The notes: generated from the letters alone by a model not told the origin. Positions 26,727 to 36,078 are shown, numbered from the stretch's first letter. The stretch: 64,000 nt of DNA from CATOSK01 sp963665735 (GCA_963665735.1 OY762444.1:1426001-1490000); one strand, 5' to 3'. Translations and numbers: made by a program.

Positions 26727-26890
26727 ATGACGATTGCCAGACCCATCTCCCAACGAAGGGGAAATGGTTTCGGGACGGGACACATTCCCTTGACGTGGTG
26801 TTCACCCCCATCCTAACCTTCCCCCATCAAGGGGGAAGGGACTATGGAAACACCTCCCGACGCAGTCACTGCCGACTTTGCAATTGTCCT
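26727..26890. mobile_element. MITE-like element, copy C (164 bp)
   Basis: The left end ATGACGATTGCCAGACC and the right end GACTTTGCAATTGTCCT are imperfect terminal inverted repeats. The internal CCTAACCTTCCCCC...GGGGGAAGG hairpin is shared with the copies at 5059 and 42912. The element sits between the epimerase and phosphoribosyltransferase genes and supplies a spurious in-frame ATG at 26844. Confidence 0.6.
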
Positions 26891-26927
26891 GGGGCTGGCG
26901 GACAGGAATTGGAGGTTGCAGCAACGG

Positions 26928-27467
26928 ATGGCGGAGAATTTGCGGCCTTTTTTGTCCCAGCAGGACATTGCCGGCTTGGTGGAACGATTGGCCGGGGAAA
27001 TTGACCGCGACTATCAAGGACGGTCTTTGTCGCTGGTGGGAGTGCTGCGGGGCGGGTTTATTTTTCTGGCCGACCTGGCCCGGCAACTGGAAACGCCGGT
27101 GGGCCGGGTAGATTTTATGCGGGTGGAAAGCTATGGCGCGGGGACGGTCAGTTCCGGCCGGCCGCGCATCGTCCACGGGGTTCCCCGGGAGTCGGTGGCG
27201 GGGCAGCACGTCCTGGTGGTGGAGGACATCGTGGACACCGGGGCCACCACGGCGGCAACCTTGCGCTACCTGCGCCGTCACCGGCCGGCGTCGCTGGGCC
27301 TTTGCGCCTTGCTGGACAAGCCTTCCCGCCGGCGGGTGGAGGTTGCGGCGGACTACGTGGGTGTGACGATTCCCGATTTGTTCGTGGTGGGGTACGGGCT
27401 GGACCTGGGCCAGCGCTATCGGAACTTGCCGGACATCAGGGTGGTGGATGCGGAGGACGGGGGTTAA
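26928..27467 (+). CDS. hpt: hypoxanthine-guanine phosphoribosyltransferase
   Basis: Purine salvage: transfers phosphoribose from PRPP to hypoxanthine or guanine. The PRPP-binding motif VEDIVDTGATT is clear, with LVGVLRGGFIFLADL in the N-terminal half, MRVESYG at the flexible loop and the C-terminal IPDLFVVGYGLD base-binding region. I place the start at ATG 26928, which has GGAGGT 10 bases upstream and gives 179 residues, normal for the family. The frame is open back to ATG 26844, but those 28 codons lie mostly within the MITE-like element. Confidence 0.9.
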   Translation: MAENLRPFLSQQDIAGLVERLAGEIDRDYQGRSLSLVGVLRGGFIFLADLARQLETPVGRVDFMRVESYGAGTVSSGRPRIVHGVPRESVAGQHVLVVEDIVDTGATTAATLRYLRRHRPASLGLCALLDKPSRRRVEVAADYVGVTIPDLFVVGYGLDLGQRYRNLPDIRVVDAEDGG

Positions 27468-27506
27468 GGACGCGATTTTCCGGCAGCGGCATAGCCGAGG
27501 TTGAGG

Positions 27507-28277
27507 TCAGTCGGCGGATTCGGGGGGCAGTCGAAACACCGGGGCGCCGTCATCCTCGTGGGTATGGCCGGCCAACCAGGTCATCAATTCGCGGTGGTTG
27601 CGGTCTATATCGTGGCGGAGATTTTCCTGGCCGCGCTGGATTTCGTGGCGGAAGTTTTCCTGACCGCGTTCCATTTCCTGCCGGTTGCGCTCTATCTGCT
27701 GCTGAAAATTCTCCTGACTGCGCTCTGATTCCTGGCGGTTACGTTCCATTTCTTTCTGGAAATTCGCTTGGTTGCGCTCTGATTCCAGGCGGTTGCGTTC
27801 CAATTCCTTTTGGAAATTGACTCGGTTACGTTCCAACTCTCGCTGGAAATTTTCTTGGTTGCGCTTGGCTTCCAAGCGACTGCTTTCCAACTCTCGCTGG
27901 AAATTCTCTTCACTGCGCTCCAATTTCTCTTGGAACTCCTGTCGGCTGCGCTCCATTTCTTGCCGGAAATTCTCTTGGCTTCGCTCCAAAGCCGTACGGA
28001 GATTTTCGTGGCTGTGTTCCATTTCCAGCCGGAGTCTGTCTATGCTACCCACCAATTCCAGGCGGAGTCGTTCCTGGCTGTCAGTCAATTGCAGGCGGAG
28101 TCGTTCCTGGCTGTCAGTCAATTGCAGGCGGAGCTCCTCGATGCTGCTCTCCATCTCCCGGTGGAGATTTCTTTCCGTGCGCTGGACGAGCCACCAAGTC
28201 CATCCGCCGTTGAGGGATATGACGCCGAGCATGAGGGCGCCAACGGCGGCGATTGCTTGGAGGCTGGCTGCATCCAT
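27507..28277 (-). CDS. membrane-anchored hendecad coiled-coil protein
   Basis: A 256-residue protein with one N-terminal membrane segment (near residues 7-30), a charged coiled coil covering about 35-235, and a short tail ending HEDDGAPVFRLPPESAD. The coiled coil is built from recurring ENFQRELERNR-like blocks spaced 11 or 18 residues apart, rather than plain heptads. Such spacing favours a straight or slightly right-handed coil. The start is ATG 28277. No enzymatic motif is seen. A structural, tethering or stress role is possible; the family is not recognised. Confidence 0.75.
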   Translation of the reverse strand: MDAASLQAIAAVGALMLGVISLNGGWTWWLVQRTERNLHREMESSIEELRLQLTDSQERLRLQLTDSQERLRLELVGSIDRLRLEMEHSHENLRTALERSQENFRQEMERSRQEFQEKLERSEENFQRELESSRLEAKRNQENFQRELERNRVNFQKELERNRLESERNQANFQKEMERNRQESERSQENFQQQIERNRQEMERGQENFRHEIQRGQENLRHDIDRNHRELMTWLAGHTHEDDGAPVFRLPPESAD

Positions 28278-28387
28278 AATTGCGATTGCTCCCCTTGGAT
28301 ATAGCGACGGCGTTGGGGCAAGGGGATTATACACCTAAACGCGGGTGCAAGGGTCAACTGATTGGGCGGCCCCGATACCCTGCACTG

Positions 28388-31327
28388 CTAGGGCAAAGCG
28401 TCCCTCAGCACCTCGGCCAGGTGGCGGGCCGGACGCCCGGCGCCGTGTTCTACTTGCTGGCGGCAGGAAATGCCCATGACCGCCACTTCCCACTCCGGGC
28501 CCTTGGCTTCGATGGCCGGGAACAACGCTTGTTGGCCGATGGTCATGGAAACGTCGTAGTGTTCTTTCTCGAACCCGAAGGAACCGGCCATGCCGCAGCA
28601 GCCGGCGTTGACAAGCTCCACTTCGTAGTTGGGCGGCAGCCGCAGGGCCTTCAAGGAACCGGCGATTCCGGCCAAGGATTTCTGGTGGCAATGTCCGTGG
28701 AAAAGCACCTTCTTGGACAGGCCGCCAAACTCCAGGTCAAGCTCGCCCCGGTCGGCCAGCATCGCCAGAAATTCGTCAATCAGGAAACTGTTTTCCGCCA
28801 CGGCAGAGGCTTTTTCGTTCTTGACCAACTCCGGGTATTCGTCGCGGAAGGTCAGCAGGCAGCTAGGCTCCAGGCCGATGATGGGAACGCCCATGTCGGC
28901 GTACTGGTACAGGTTATCAACGCTGGCCCGGGCGGCGGCGACGGCCTGGTCGAGGAATCCCTTGGAAATCATGGGGCGTCCGCAGCAGCCGGGGGAGGCC
29001 AATTCCACCCGGTAGCCGGCGGCTTCCAGCAATTCCAGGGCGGCGATGCCCACCTGGGGTTGGTTGTAGTTCATAAAGGTGTCATTGAAAAGGGCGACGG
29101 TGCCGCGGTCGCCGCGGTGGGGAAGTCCGGCCCGATTACGGCGGAACCACTGGTCGAAAGACTGGCCGGCGAAGCGGGGCAATCGCCGGTTGGGGTGAAT
29201 CCCCATCATCCGGTGGGACACCAGCTTTCCTACGGGGCTGGCGGCGGCCCAGTTGGAAAAGGGGGTCAAGCGGCTGCCCAGGCGGTTGACGGAGTTGATT
29301 CGGCTGAACATTTTGGCCCGCAGGGGGGCCTTGTTGGTCTTATGGTAATTGGACAGGAACTCGTACTTGAGCTTGGCCATATCCACCCCGGACTCGCACT
29401 CGGCTTTACAGCCCTTGCACTCCAGGCACAAGTCCAGGGCCTCATACAGCCGTTGGCCGGTAATCGTCCCTTCGGGCAGCTTGCCGGACAGGGCGGCCCG
29501 CAGCAGGTTGGCCCGCCCGCGGGTGGAGTGTTCTTCGTCGCGGGTAGCCATGTAAGAGGGGCACATGGTTCCCGTCAGTTGGCGGCAGGCCCCCATGCCG
29601 TTGCACATCTCCACCGCCCCGGCGTAGTTGTCGTCCACCGAAAAATCCAGCGTGGTGGGGAGAGAGTCGGCCCGGTATTCGGTTCCGTAGCGGAGGTTTT
29701 CGGTCATGGGCGGGCAGTCGAAGATTTTGCCGGGGTTCATAATTCCGTCGGGGTCGAAAGCGCGCTTGACCTCCCGGAAGGCGTCAACGATTTCCGGGCC
29801 GAACATCTTTTCCGTCCAGACGCCGCGGACGATGCCGTCGCCGTGTTCGCCGCTGAGGGAACCGCCGTATTCCCTGGTCAAGTCGCTGATTTCGTCGGCG
29901 ATGGACACCATGCGGTCAATGCCCACCTGGTCTTTGAGGCTGACCACCGGGCGGATGTGGAGGCAGCCGACGCTGGCGTGGCCGTAGTAGGCGGCTTCGG
30001 TGCCGTGATTGCGGACGATTTCATCGAACTGGCGGACGAAAGGCCCCATCTTTTCCGGGTCAACTGCGGTGTCCTCCACAAAGGGAAGGGGCTTGGCGTC
30101 GCCGTGCATACTCATCAGCAGCCCCAGCCCGTTCTTGCGGACACCCCAGACGTTGGCCTGGGCCGCCGGTTCCAGCAGGTTGACACAGGCGTAACCTAAC
30201 CGGCGGCGCTCCATGTCGCTTTTCAGCCCGTCCAGCTTGCCGTGCAACTCGGCCTGGGACTCCCCGTAGAACTCCACGGCCAGAATCGCCCCGGGGTCTC
30301 CCTCGATGAAGGCCATGTTGGCGGACAGGCCCAGGGATTGACGGGAACGGTCGAGGACGTTCTTGTCCATGATTTCAATGGACGACGGGCCATGAGCCAG
30401 GATTTCCTTGACGGCCTCGCTGGCCTCAAAAATGTCCACGAAGTGCAGGACGGCCAGGGCGGTCATCACCGGGCGGGCCACCAGGTTGACCTTGGCCTCG
30501 GTGGTGACGCAAAGCGTCCCTTCGGAACCGACGGCCATGCGGGCCAGGTTGACCGGCCCGTCGTGGATGAAGTCGTCCAGGTTGTAGCCGCTGACCCGGC
30601 GCATGATTTTGGGATAGCGAGCCTCTATTTCGGGGATATGCTGCCGGGCTACCCGCAGAACGCTGCGGTAAATGTCCGATTCCAGCCCGTCGCCGGCCAG
30701 CTTGTCTTCCAGTTGCCGCCCTTCCAGTTGGCGGAAGTGGGCCCGGCTGGCGTCGGAAAGGACGACGTTCAGTTCCTTAACGTGGTCCAGGGTCTTGCCG
30801 TAGATGACCGAGTGGGCGCCGCAGGTGTTGTTGCCGATGCCGCCGCCCACGCAGGCGCGGCTGGCGGTGGTTGGGTCGGGAGCGTACATCAGCCCCTGGG
30901 GGGCCAGCTGCCGGTTCAGGTGGTCGAGAACGATGCCGGGCTGCACCCGCGCCCAACCCTCTTCCCGGTTGACCTCCAGAAGTCCGTTCATGTACTTGCT
31001 GAAGTCCAGGACGATGGCATGGTTGACGGTCTGGCCGGCCAGTCCGGTGCCGCCGCCGCGGGGCAGCACCGGGATACGGTTGTCGCGGGCGACTTCCATG
31101 ACCGCCAGCACGTCGTCGGCGTCGCGGGGAATGACCACGCCCACCGGCTCCATCTGGTAGATGCTGGCGTCGGTGCTGTAAAGGACGCGGGAAAAGGGGT
31201 CGAACCGCACTTCCCCGTTGACCCGGCGGCGAATTTCATCGGCCAGTTCTTCCCGCTGGCGTCCGCGAATCCGGCGGGCGTTGGAAACGGCGGCGGATGC
31301 CCCCGGACTTTCCAGTTCAGTGGTCAT
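28388..31327 (-). CDS. FAD-linked oxidase fused to Fe-S/CCG domain (glycolate/D-lactate dehydrogenase-like)
   Basis: A 979-residue fusion. The first part is an FAD_binding_4 domain with PRGGGTGLAGQTV near residues 80-95, followed by the oxidase C-terminal domain with HASVGCLHIRP. The second part resembles GlcF/LldE: cysteine motifs including CLECKGCKAEC near 640, then two CCG domains, CCGRPM and CCGMAGSFGFE. It should oxidise a 2-hydroxy acid (D-lactate, glycolate or similar) and pass electrons through Fe-S centres to the respiratory chain. The start is ATG 31327 behind GGGAGAG. It stands alone; the fusion order is well known in bacteria. Confidence 0.93.
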   Translation of the reverse strand: MTTELESPGASAAVSNARRIRGRQREELADEIRRRVNGEVRFDPFSRVLYSTDASIYQMEPVGVVIPRDADDVLAVMEVARDNRIPVLPRGGGTGLAGQTVNHAIVLDFSKYMNGLLEVNREEGWARVQPGIVLDHLNRQLAPQGLMYAPDPTTASRACVGGGIGNNTCGAHSVIYGKTLDHVKELNVVLSDASRAHFRQLEGRQLEDKLAGDGLESDIYRSVLRVARQHIPEIEARYPKIMRRVSGYNLDDFIHDGPVNLARMAVGSEGTLCVTTEAKVNLVARPVMTALAVLHFVDIFEASEAVKEILAHGPSSIEIMDKNVLDRSRQSLGLSANMAFIEGDPGAILAVEFYGESQAELHGKLDGLKSDMERRRLGYACVNLLEPAAQANVWGVRKNGLGLLMSMHGDAKPLPFVEDTAVDPEKMGPFVRQFDEIVRNHGTEAAYYGHASVGCLHIRPVVSLKDQVGIDRMVSIADEISDLTREYGGSLSGEHGDGIVRGVWTEKMFGPEIVDAFREVKRAFDPDGIMNPGKIFDCPPMTENLRYGTEYRADSLPTTLDFSVDDNYAGAVEMCNGMGACRQLTGTMCPSYMATRDEEHSTRGRANLLRAALSGKLPEGTITGQRLYEALDLCLECKGCKAECESGVDMAKLKYEFLSNYHKTNKAPLRAKMFSRINSVNRLGSRLTPFSNWAAASPVGKLVSHRMMGIHPNRRLPRFAGQSFDQWFRRNRAGLPHRGDRGTVALFNDTFMNYNQPQVGIAALELLEAAGYRVELASPGCCGRPMISKGFLDQAVAAARASVDNLYQYADMGVPIIGLEPSCLLTFRDEYPELVKNEKASAVAENSFLIDEFLAMLADRGELDLEFGGLSKKVLFHGHCHQKSLAGIAGSLKALRLPPNYEVELVNAGCCGMAGSFGFEKEHYDVSMTIGQQALFPAIEAKGPEWEVAVMGISCRQQVEHGAGRPARHLAEVLRDALP

Positions 31328-31487
31328 AGGACTCTCCCAATTGAAAAGCCGGGTTTTTTCACCCAACCCGGCTGGTTAGTATGGTAGCTTATCTTAATCG
31401 CCAGGGGCGTTCAACCGGGCGGTTGAAGGAATGCCTTGTCGCCAAGAAATGCTTGCTGTATCTTAATCAACCTAAAACGAGTGGCTA

Positions 31488-31826
31488 TTGGAGCTAGTTA
31501 TTCTTTACCCTTCCACGGTCGAAATAATCAAATTCTGCTTCAACCTGGTTGTTCGTGGCGCCGTCCTAGCCATCACTTGGGCTTGCATTCTCATTATTGG
31601 CCTATGCCTCAATTGGTTGATAAACTGGTCTTTAGGTGTGTTGATGGCTCCTCCAATTGTGAAAGTTTACTCCACCGCAATAATCGTTACATTTGTCGTA
31701 ACTCTGGCTGCTGCGGCGGCAATTACGAGTTTCAAAGATATAGTAGCTCTGACGTCGGCCGCTTTTCGGCGTTCCTCAACCGGACATTCGACCAGTCCGT
31801 CCAGAGAAACAGAGGATGCTCAATAA
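31488..31826 (+). CDS. small membrane protein, unknown
   Basis: A 112-residue protein with two predicted membrane segments (near 20-45 and 60-82) and a polar Ser/Thr-rich tail. The start is TTG 31488, weakly supported. Its end overlaps the next gene by 11 bases, so the two are likely co-translated. Family not recognised. Base composition is a little more A/T rich than the neighbouring enzyme genes. Confidence 0.6.
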   Translation: MELVILYPSTVEIIKFCFNLVVRGAVLAITWACILIIGLCLNWLINWSLGVLMAPPIVKVYSTAIIVTFVVTLAAAAAITSFKDIVALTSAAFRRSSTGHSTSPSRETEDAQ

Positions 31827-32415
31827 AGACATTTTCCCGACCAGGGACCTCAAGCTCGCAGCGATTTGCGCTGCTGCCGCCATACCGCCGTTAGTAGTTG
31901 TGGGGTATCCTGCGGAGGATTTGGCGGCCGCGGTGGTTACTCTTTACCTGTTGTTTTACGTGGTCACGACGGTTGTTATGCGTATCGTCCTTTTCCTTTT
32001 GAGGAGACTCGTTCGCTATTCCATGAGGGTGTCCCGAAAGCTGATGGCAGGTCGCGAGGTAGAACCTTTGCCCTCTGGGCGTCCAGCGTTGGCCAAGGCT
32101 ATGGCGGAGGCTTTGTTCATCCTATTGCATGGGGCAATTGTAGGTGTAACCCTAGTTGCCGGCAATCTAGCCGTCGTTGTTATTGGACTCAACCCTCTCC
32201 CGACATTTTCCCAGTGGATTGGCTGGGTTTGCCTCGGTGTCGGCGGAACGTTTTTCGTCGGCACGTTGGGTTTGGCCACTTTGGCGATTTTCGCTGTTGA
32301 TTCCTTGTCCGAAACGGTTAACCCGAAGTTCGACCAGTTTCAAGCCGTTACCCGCGAGGTGGACGACAGACTTCGATTGCGGCACCTGAAGGGTCATGTC
32401 ACATTGCCGACGTAA
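31816..32415 (+). CDS. polytopic membrane protein, unknown
   Basis: A 199-residue protein with about four hydrophobic segments (near 15-30, 38-60, 96-120 and 132-155) and a charged C-terminus. The ATG at 31816 lies within the end of the preceding membrane-protein gene. Function unknown; the overlap suggests that the two proteins work together. Confidence 0.65.
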   Translation: MLNKDIFPTRDLKLAAICAAAAIPPLVVVGYPAEDLAAAVVTLYLLFYVVTTVVMRIVLFLLRRLVRYSMRVSRKLMAGREVEPLPSGRPALAKAMAEALFILLHGAIVGVTLVAGNLAVVVIGLNPLPTFSQWIGWVCLGVGGTFFVGTLGLATLAIFAVDSLSETVNPKFDQFQAVTREVDDRLRLRHLKGHVTLPT

Positions 32416-32468
32416 TCCGGTAGTTCGATGTGCCGGGGGACGACAAGCGGCAAGTACCTGGATATGCC

Positions 32469-32651
32469 TCAGTTTATTTGTTCCAACCGGGCCAGCAAGG
32501 ACAAGGCCCAGTCCCGCAGTTCGTCGTCCAACTCGGCGCCGCAGTGGGGGCAGTCCAGGTCGCCGAAGCGGAATCGGGTGCCACAGTTGGGGCAGGCCCG
32601 CATCTCGGACAAGGCGTTTAGGATTACCCTTACCTGCTGTTCGACGTTCAA
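32469..32651 (-). CDS. small zinc-ribbon protein
   Basis: A 60-residue protein with two CxxC pairs (CPNC and CPHC) 15 residues apart, separated by GTRFRFGDLD, between short helices. The layout is a treble-clef or zinc-ribbon module. Such tiny proteins often bind nucleic acid or a partner enzyme. It lies alone on the minus strand between plus-strand genes. Confidence 0.6.
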   Translation of the reverse strand: MNVEQQVRVILNALSEMRACPNCGTRFRFGDLDCPHCGAELDDELRDWALSLLARLEQIN

Positions 32652-32976
32652 GATCCGGCTCCGAACGGGGAATTGACTTGGCTATTGTAAACCTTTGCGG
32701 CGGTTGTCTCTTGCCGTTGGGGGAATGGCAGGGTTTCCCGGTTGTAACCCTGAACCACGGGAAGGGTCTAAAATTCTTCGGGTAAGGCGGGGTTGGTTGC
32801 GGGCAAGGATTTGAGATTCTTCGCTTTGCTCAGAATGACATGGATGGGCTATGGAATGAAAATCAAAAGACCCTGGCGTCTCTTGCTGCCGGGTTGAACC
32901 AGTACCCGTTGGGACTTATACTCCAACCGGGCCGTTGGGCGGCCCTACGAAACGCTGTCGCTACAAGGGGGAACGC
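32652..32976. repeat. intergenic region with CTCAGAATGACA repeat
   Basis: It carries one GATTCTTCGCTTTG/CTCAGAATGACA repeat near 32815-32840 and a GGAACGC-preceded start for the next gene. No other feature. Confidence 0.5.
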
Positions 32977-33837
32977 ATGGCTGACCGACTGGACGAAATT
33001 GTTGCATCTTCGGACCCGCAGCGGCTGGCAACCGGGTTTGAGTTTACCGAGGGGCCGCTATGGAGGGCCGACGGCAGCCTGCTTTTCGTGGACATTCGCA
33101 CCAGCATCATCTACCGCCTGGTTCCCGGCGCCGAACCGGAAATCTTCCGCGACAACAGCGGCGGTTCCAACGGCCTGACCTTTGACCTGGAGGGCCGGCT
33201 GGTCATGTGCGAAGGGGACAACCGGCAAATCACCCGCATGGAGGCCGACGGTTCCATTACCGTCCTGGCCAGCCATTGGGACAGCAAGCGGCTGCACCGG
33301 CCCAACGACATTGTTTGCAAGTCCGACGGCAGCCTTTACTTCACCAACCCCGGCGGGCGCATTGACCCGGCAGACCGGGAGATTGACTTCAGCGGCGTCC
33401 ACCGCATCGCCCCGGACGGCACGGTTACGGCGGTGGTGACGGATACCGAGTATCCCAACGGGTTGGCCTTTTCGCCGGCCGAGAACCGCCTTTACGTCGC
33501 CAACACCAGGGAGGCCATGCACATCAAGGTTTACGACGTTAACGCCGACGGCTCGGTGTCCAACGGGCGGATTTTCGCCGATATGTCGTCGGACGAGCCG
33601 GACGGCGTTCCCGACGGCATGAAGGTGGACGCCGAGGGGCGAGTTTACTGCACCGGCCCCGGCGGATGCTGGGTCTTTGAGCCGGACGGGACGCACCTGG
33701 GGATTATCCGGCTGCCGGAGATTCCCGCCAACTGCGCCTGGGGCGGGCCGGACAACTCCACCATGTTTTTCACGGCCCGCAACTCGGTTTACAGCCTGCC
33801 GATGCAGTCCGTTGGTGTGGGGTTGCGCAACGGCTAG
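32977..33837 (+). CDS. SMP-30/gluconolactonase-family lactonase
   Basis: A 286-residue six-bladed beta-propeller lactonase. Recognisable parts are FTEGPLWRADGSLLFVDI at the N-terminus (with the metal-binding Glu), SNGLTFDLEGRLVMCEGDNR, the HRPNDIVCKSDGSLYFTNP segment with the metal Asn, and PDGMKVDAEGRVYCTG with the catalytic Asp region. Such enzymes hydrolyse sugar lactones using a divalent metal. The start is ATG 32977 behind AAGGGGGAACGC. It fits the two sugar-acid-type enolase-superfamily genes in the window, though it is not in an operon with them. Confidence 0.93.
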   Translation: MADRLDEIVASSDPQRLATGFEFTEGPLWRADGSLLFVDIRTSIIYRLVPGAEPEIFRDNSGGSNGLTFDLEGRLVMCEGDNRQITRMEADGSITVLASHWDSKRLHRPNDIVCKSDGSLYFTNPGGRIDPADREIDFSGVHRIAPDGTVTAVVTDTEYPNGLAFSPAENRLYVANTREAMHIKVYDVNADGSVSNGRIFADMSSDEPDGVPDGMKVDAEGRVYCTGPGGCWVFEPDGTHLGIIRLPEIPANCAWGGPDNSTMFFTARNSVYSLPMQSVGVGLRNG

Positions 33838-33971
33838 AAACCGTCTCAAAAGTCTTTCCCCCCGAGTAATTCAACCCGTCATTCCGGCGCAGGCCGGAAT
33901 CCAGGCCCTTCCCCCTCGACGGGGGAAGGTTAGCATGGGGGTGAAAGCCACACCGGAGATTTGGGGGCGAC

Positions 33972-34649
33972 ATGGCAGACTTGATTGAGATTTTGGAGTC
34001 GTTCAACCGCAAGGAGATGTTCTTCTTGGTAGGTGAGGCTTTGGGTAATCGGGATTTCAAGCTATGCGACGAATTCAAAAGTCAGCTTGGGGCCGAGGTT
34101 GGAGTTGAAATCCCTTGCAAAGACGTTTTCGTCGCGACGGAATATCACCTCAATTGGATTCACGCCAGTCTAGTTCTGTGGCATTGCCAAGGCAAAGCCC
34201 AAAGAGTTCACCGTTTGCAAACCGAGGGAGCACTCAAGGACAACAAAGAGGATGTAGACCTCCTAATCGCTTTCCGTTCCGGCAACGGTTATCACCTAAT
34301 TTTCGTAGAGGCAAAAGGATATGAAACCGATGGATTCGCATACTTCGAAAAAAAACAACTGGAATCTAAAGTCAACAGGTTAGAGAAAATCCTTAGCCCT
34401 GATGGAAAAGAATACGAAGGCATCAAGTCATATTATTGCTTGATGTCAGGGTATAAACCTACGAATTTGGGACATCAAAGTTGGCCAACATGGGATGGGC
34501 AACCGCTTAGGTGGTTGAAACTTCCTTTGCCTTCGGAAAGGTTCTACGTGAACCATAACCCATCAAAACCAATGATCATCAAAATGACAGATGTTGGGAA
34601 CCTCCGCAGTTTCCAACTCAAGAAAGTAGTGCCAAAAGAAACCGATTGA
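33972..34649 (+). CDS. possible PD-(D/E)XK-fold nuclease-like protein
   Basis: A 225-residue protein of unknown family. The segment VDLLIAFRSGN followed by HLIFVEAKGY gives an acidic residue and then ExK about 15 residues later, the core pattern of PD-(D/E)XK nucleases, on predicted strands. Codon use and composition are more A/T rich than the surrounding genes, which suggests recent acquisition. It is immediately upstream of an enolase-superfamily gene, with which it has no obvious functional link. The nuclease assignment is tentative. Confidence 0.55.
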   Translation: MADLIEILESFNRKEMFFLVGEALGNRDFKLCDEFKSQLGAEVGVEIPCKDVFVATEYHLNWIHASLVLWHCQGKAQRVHRLQTEGALKDNKEDVDLLIAFRSGNGYHLIFVEAKGYETDGFAYFEKKQLESKVNRLEKILSPDGKEYEGIKSYYCLMSGYKPTNLGHQSWPTWDGQPLRWLKLPLPSERFYVNHNPSKPMIIKMTDVGNLRSFQLKKVVPKETD

Positions 34650-34669
34650 ATTGGCTCAGGAGCCCCGCC

Positions 34670-35845
34670 ATGAAAATAACTGACATTGAAGCTATTGTCC
34701 TAGTTTGGCCGCCGCCGGAGAGGGAATTTTGGACGGCCTTACGCACCATCGGGCGGGTTAATGAGTTGGTGGTGCGGGTGCATACCGATGAGGGTATCGT
34801 CGGCGTTGGCGAGGCCCACAGCCAGGGCGCGCCTTTCCCCGGCCTCTATACGCAGGACGCCCAGGGCAACCGGCAGGCCGCCGGCGCCGCCCGGCTGGTG
34901 GCCGACGTGCTGAAACCCTTGCTGGTAGGCGAAGACCCCCGGGACAATGAACGCCTCTGGGACAAGATGTTCGCCTTGAATCACGAAGTCGGCTGGGCCG
35001 CCGCCGGCTGGGGCCGTCCCCAGATGATGACCGCTATCGCCGGGGTGGACATCGCCCTGTGGGACATCAAGGGCAAGGCGGCCAATATGCCGGTCTATCA
35101 ACTGCTGGGCGGAACGCGCAAGACAATTCCCTGCTATGTCACGGGCGGCTACTACCAGGACGGCAAGACCACCGGCGATTTGGTGCAGGAATGCGAAACC
35201 TACGTTGATATGGGCTACAACGCCATCAAGCTCAAGATTGGTCACGTCGGGGTTGCGGAAGACGTGGCGCGGGTCAAGGCGGTGCGGGATTCCGTCGGCA
35301 ACGGCGTTGACCTGATGCTGGACGTTAACGAAGGCTACGACGTTGCCACGGCTATCCGGGCGGCGCAACTGCTGGAACCGCTGGGGATTCGCTGGCTGGA
35401 GGAGCCGGTACACTGGTACGACCGGGTTGAGGGTCTGGGACAGGTGGCGGCGGCAACGTCCATCCCGATAGCGTCGGGGGAAAACTGCGCCCACCGCTGG
35501 GACGCCCGGGACCTGATTACCCGGGGCGGCGTCAAGGTCATGCAGTTCGACTGCACCAGGGCCGCCGGCATAACCGAATGTCTGAAAGTGGCCGGAATGT
35601 GCGCGATGCAGAACGTCCGGCTGGCGCCCCACCACGACCCGCAGGTTCACGGTCACCTGGTAGCCGGCCTGCCGGTGGGGGAGATTGTAGAGACCTTCCC
35701 CAGCGCAGACCGGGACCCTATATGGGAAGAGCTTTTCACCGTCCGGCCCGAAATCCGCAACGGGGAAATGACCTTGCTGGACCGGCCCGGCTGGGGCGTG
35801 GAGTTGGATGAAAACACGCTGCACGCCCGCGGCGTTTGGGCGTGA
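34670..35845 (+). CDS. mandelate racemase/muconate lactonizing-type enzyme
   Basis: A 391-residue enolase-superfamily member. The capping domain is followed by the barrel with AIKLKIG (acid/base Lys pair near 182-184), metal ligands Asp in LDVNEGY, Glu in WLEEPVHW and Glu in ASGENCA, and His in LAPHHDPQ. The Lys and His bases suit D-galactarate, galactonate or similar sugar-acid dehydratases. The start is ATG 34670 behind CAGGAGC. It starts 20 bases after a nuclease-like gene. It is more complete than, and not closely similar to, the gene at 11211. Confidence 0.92.
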   Translation: MKITDIEAIVLVWPPPEREFWTALRTIGRVNELVVRVHTDEGIVGVGEAHSQGAPFPGLYTQDAQGNRQAAGAARLVADVLKPLLVGEDPRDNERLWDKMFALNHEVGWAAAGWGRPQMMTAIAGVDIALWDIKGKAANMPVYQLLGGTRKTIPCYVTGGYYQDGKTTGDLVQECETYVDMGYNAIKLKIGHVGVAEDVARVKAVRDSVGNGVDLMLDVNEGYDVATAIRAAQLLEPLGIRWLEEPVHWYDRVEGLGQVAAATSIPIASGENCAHRWDARDLITRGGVKVMQFDCTRAAGITECLKVAGMCAMQNVRLAPHHDPQVHGHLVAGLPVGEIVETFPSADRDPIWEELFTVRPEIRNGEMTLLDRPGWGVELDENTLHARGVWA

Positions 35846-36078
35846 CGGCGGTTCATTCCAGCCCCCGACTGTCATTCCGGCAAAAACCGGAATCCAAAAA
35901 CACCAGCCATAACACAAGATCCCCTTGGGCAAGGAATCCTGGATACCAGCCTACGCCGGTATGACGGGTTTGCCGGGTTGTCAATCATCAATGCAATGGC
36001 GACAGCCTACCAACGGAAATGTCTGAATGGCGCTAACCCCCCGTTGCCCGCCATGAGCCGCCGGAAGGAAAGCACCGG
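35846..36078. repeat. intergenic palindromic repeats before crcB
   Basis: A reverse-orientation CATTCCGGC...CCGGAATCC copy is near 35872 and a GGATACCAGC...GCCGGTATGACG variant near 35940. I searched by eye for a fluoride riboswitch upstream of crcB and found no convincing match. Confidence 0.6.

Noticed and set aside
28280..30199. 639-codon plus-strand frame opposite the FAD/Fe-S oxidoreductase
   Set aside because: Antisense shadow with biased composition; the minus-strand gene has clear FAD and CCG motifs.
35950..36078. Fluoride riboswitch before crcB
   Set aside because: I could not align the sequence to the conserved GGnGATG core and pseudoknot of the crcB motif; scattered GGCG and CCTAC words only.
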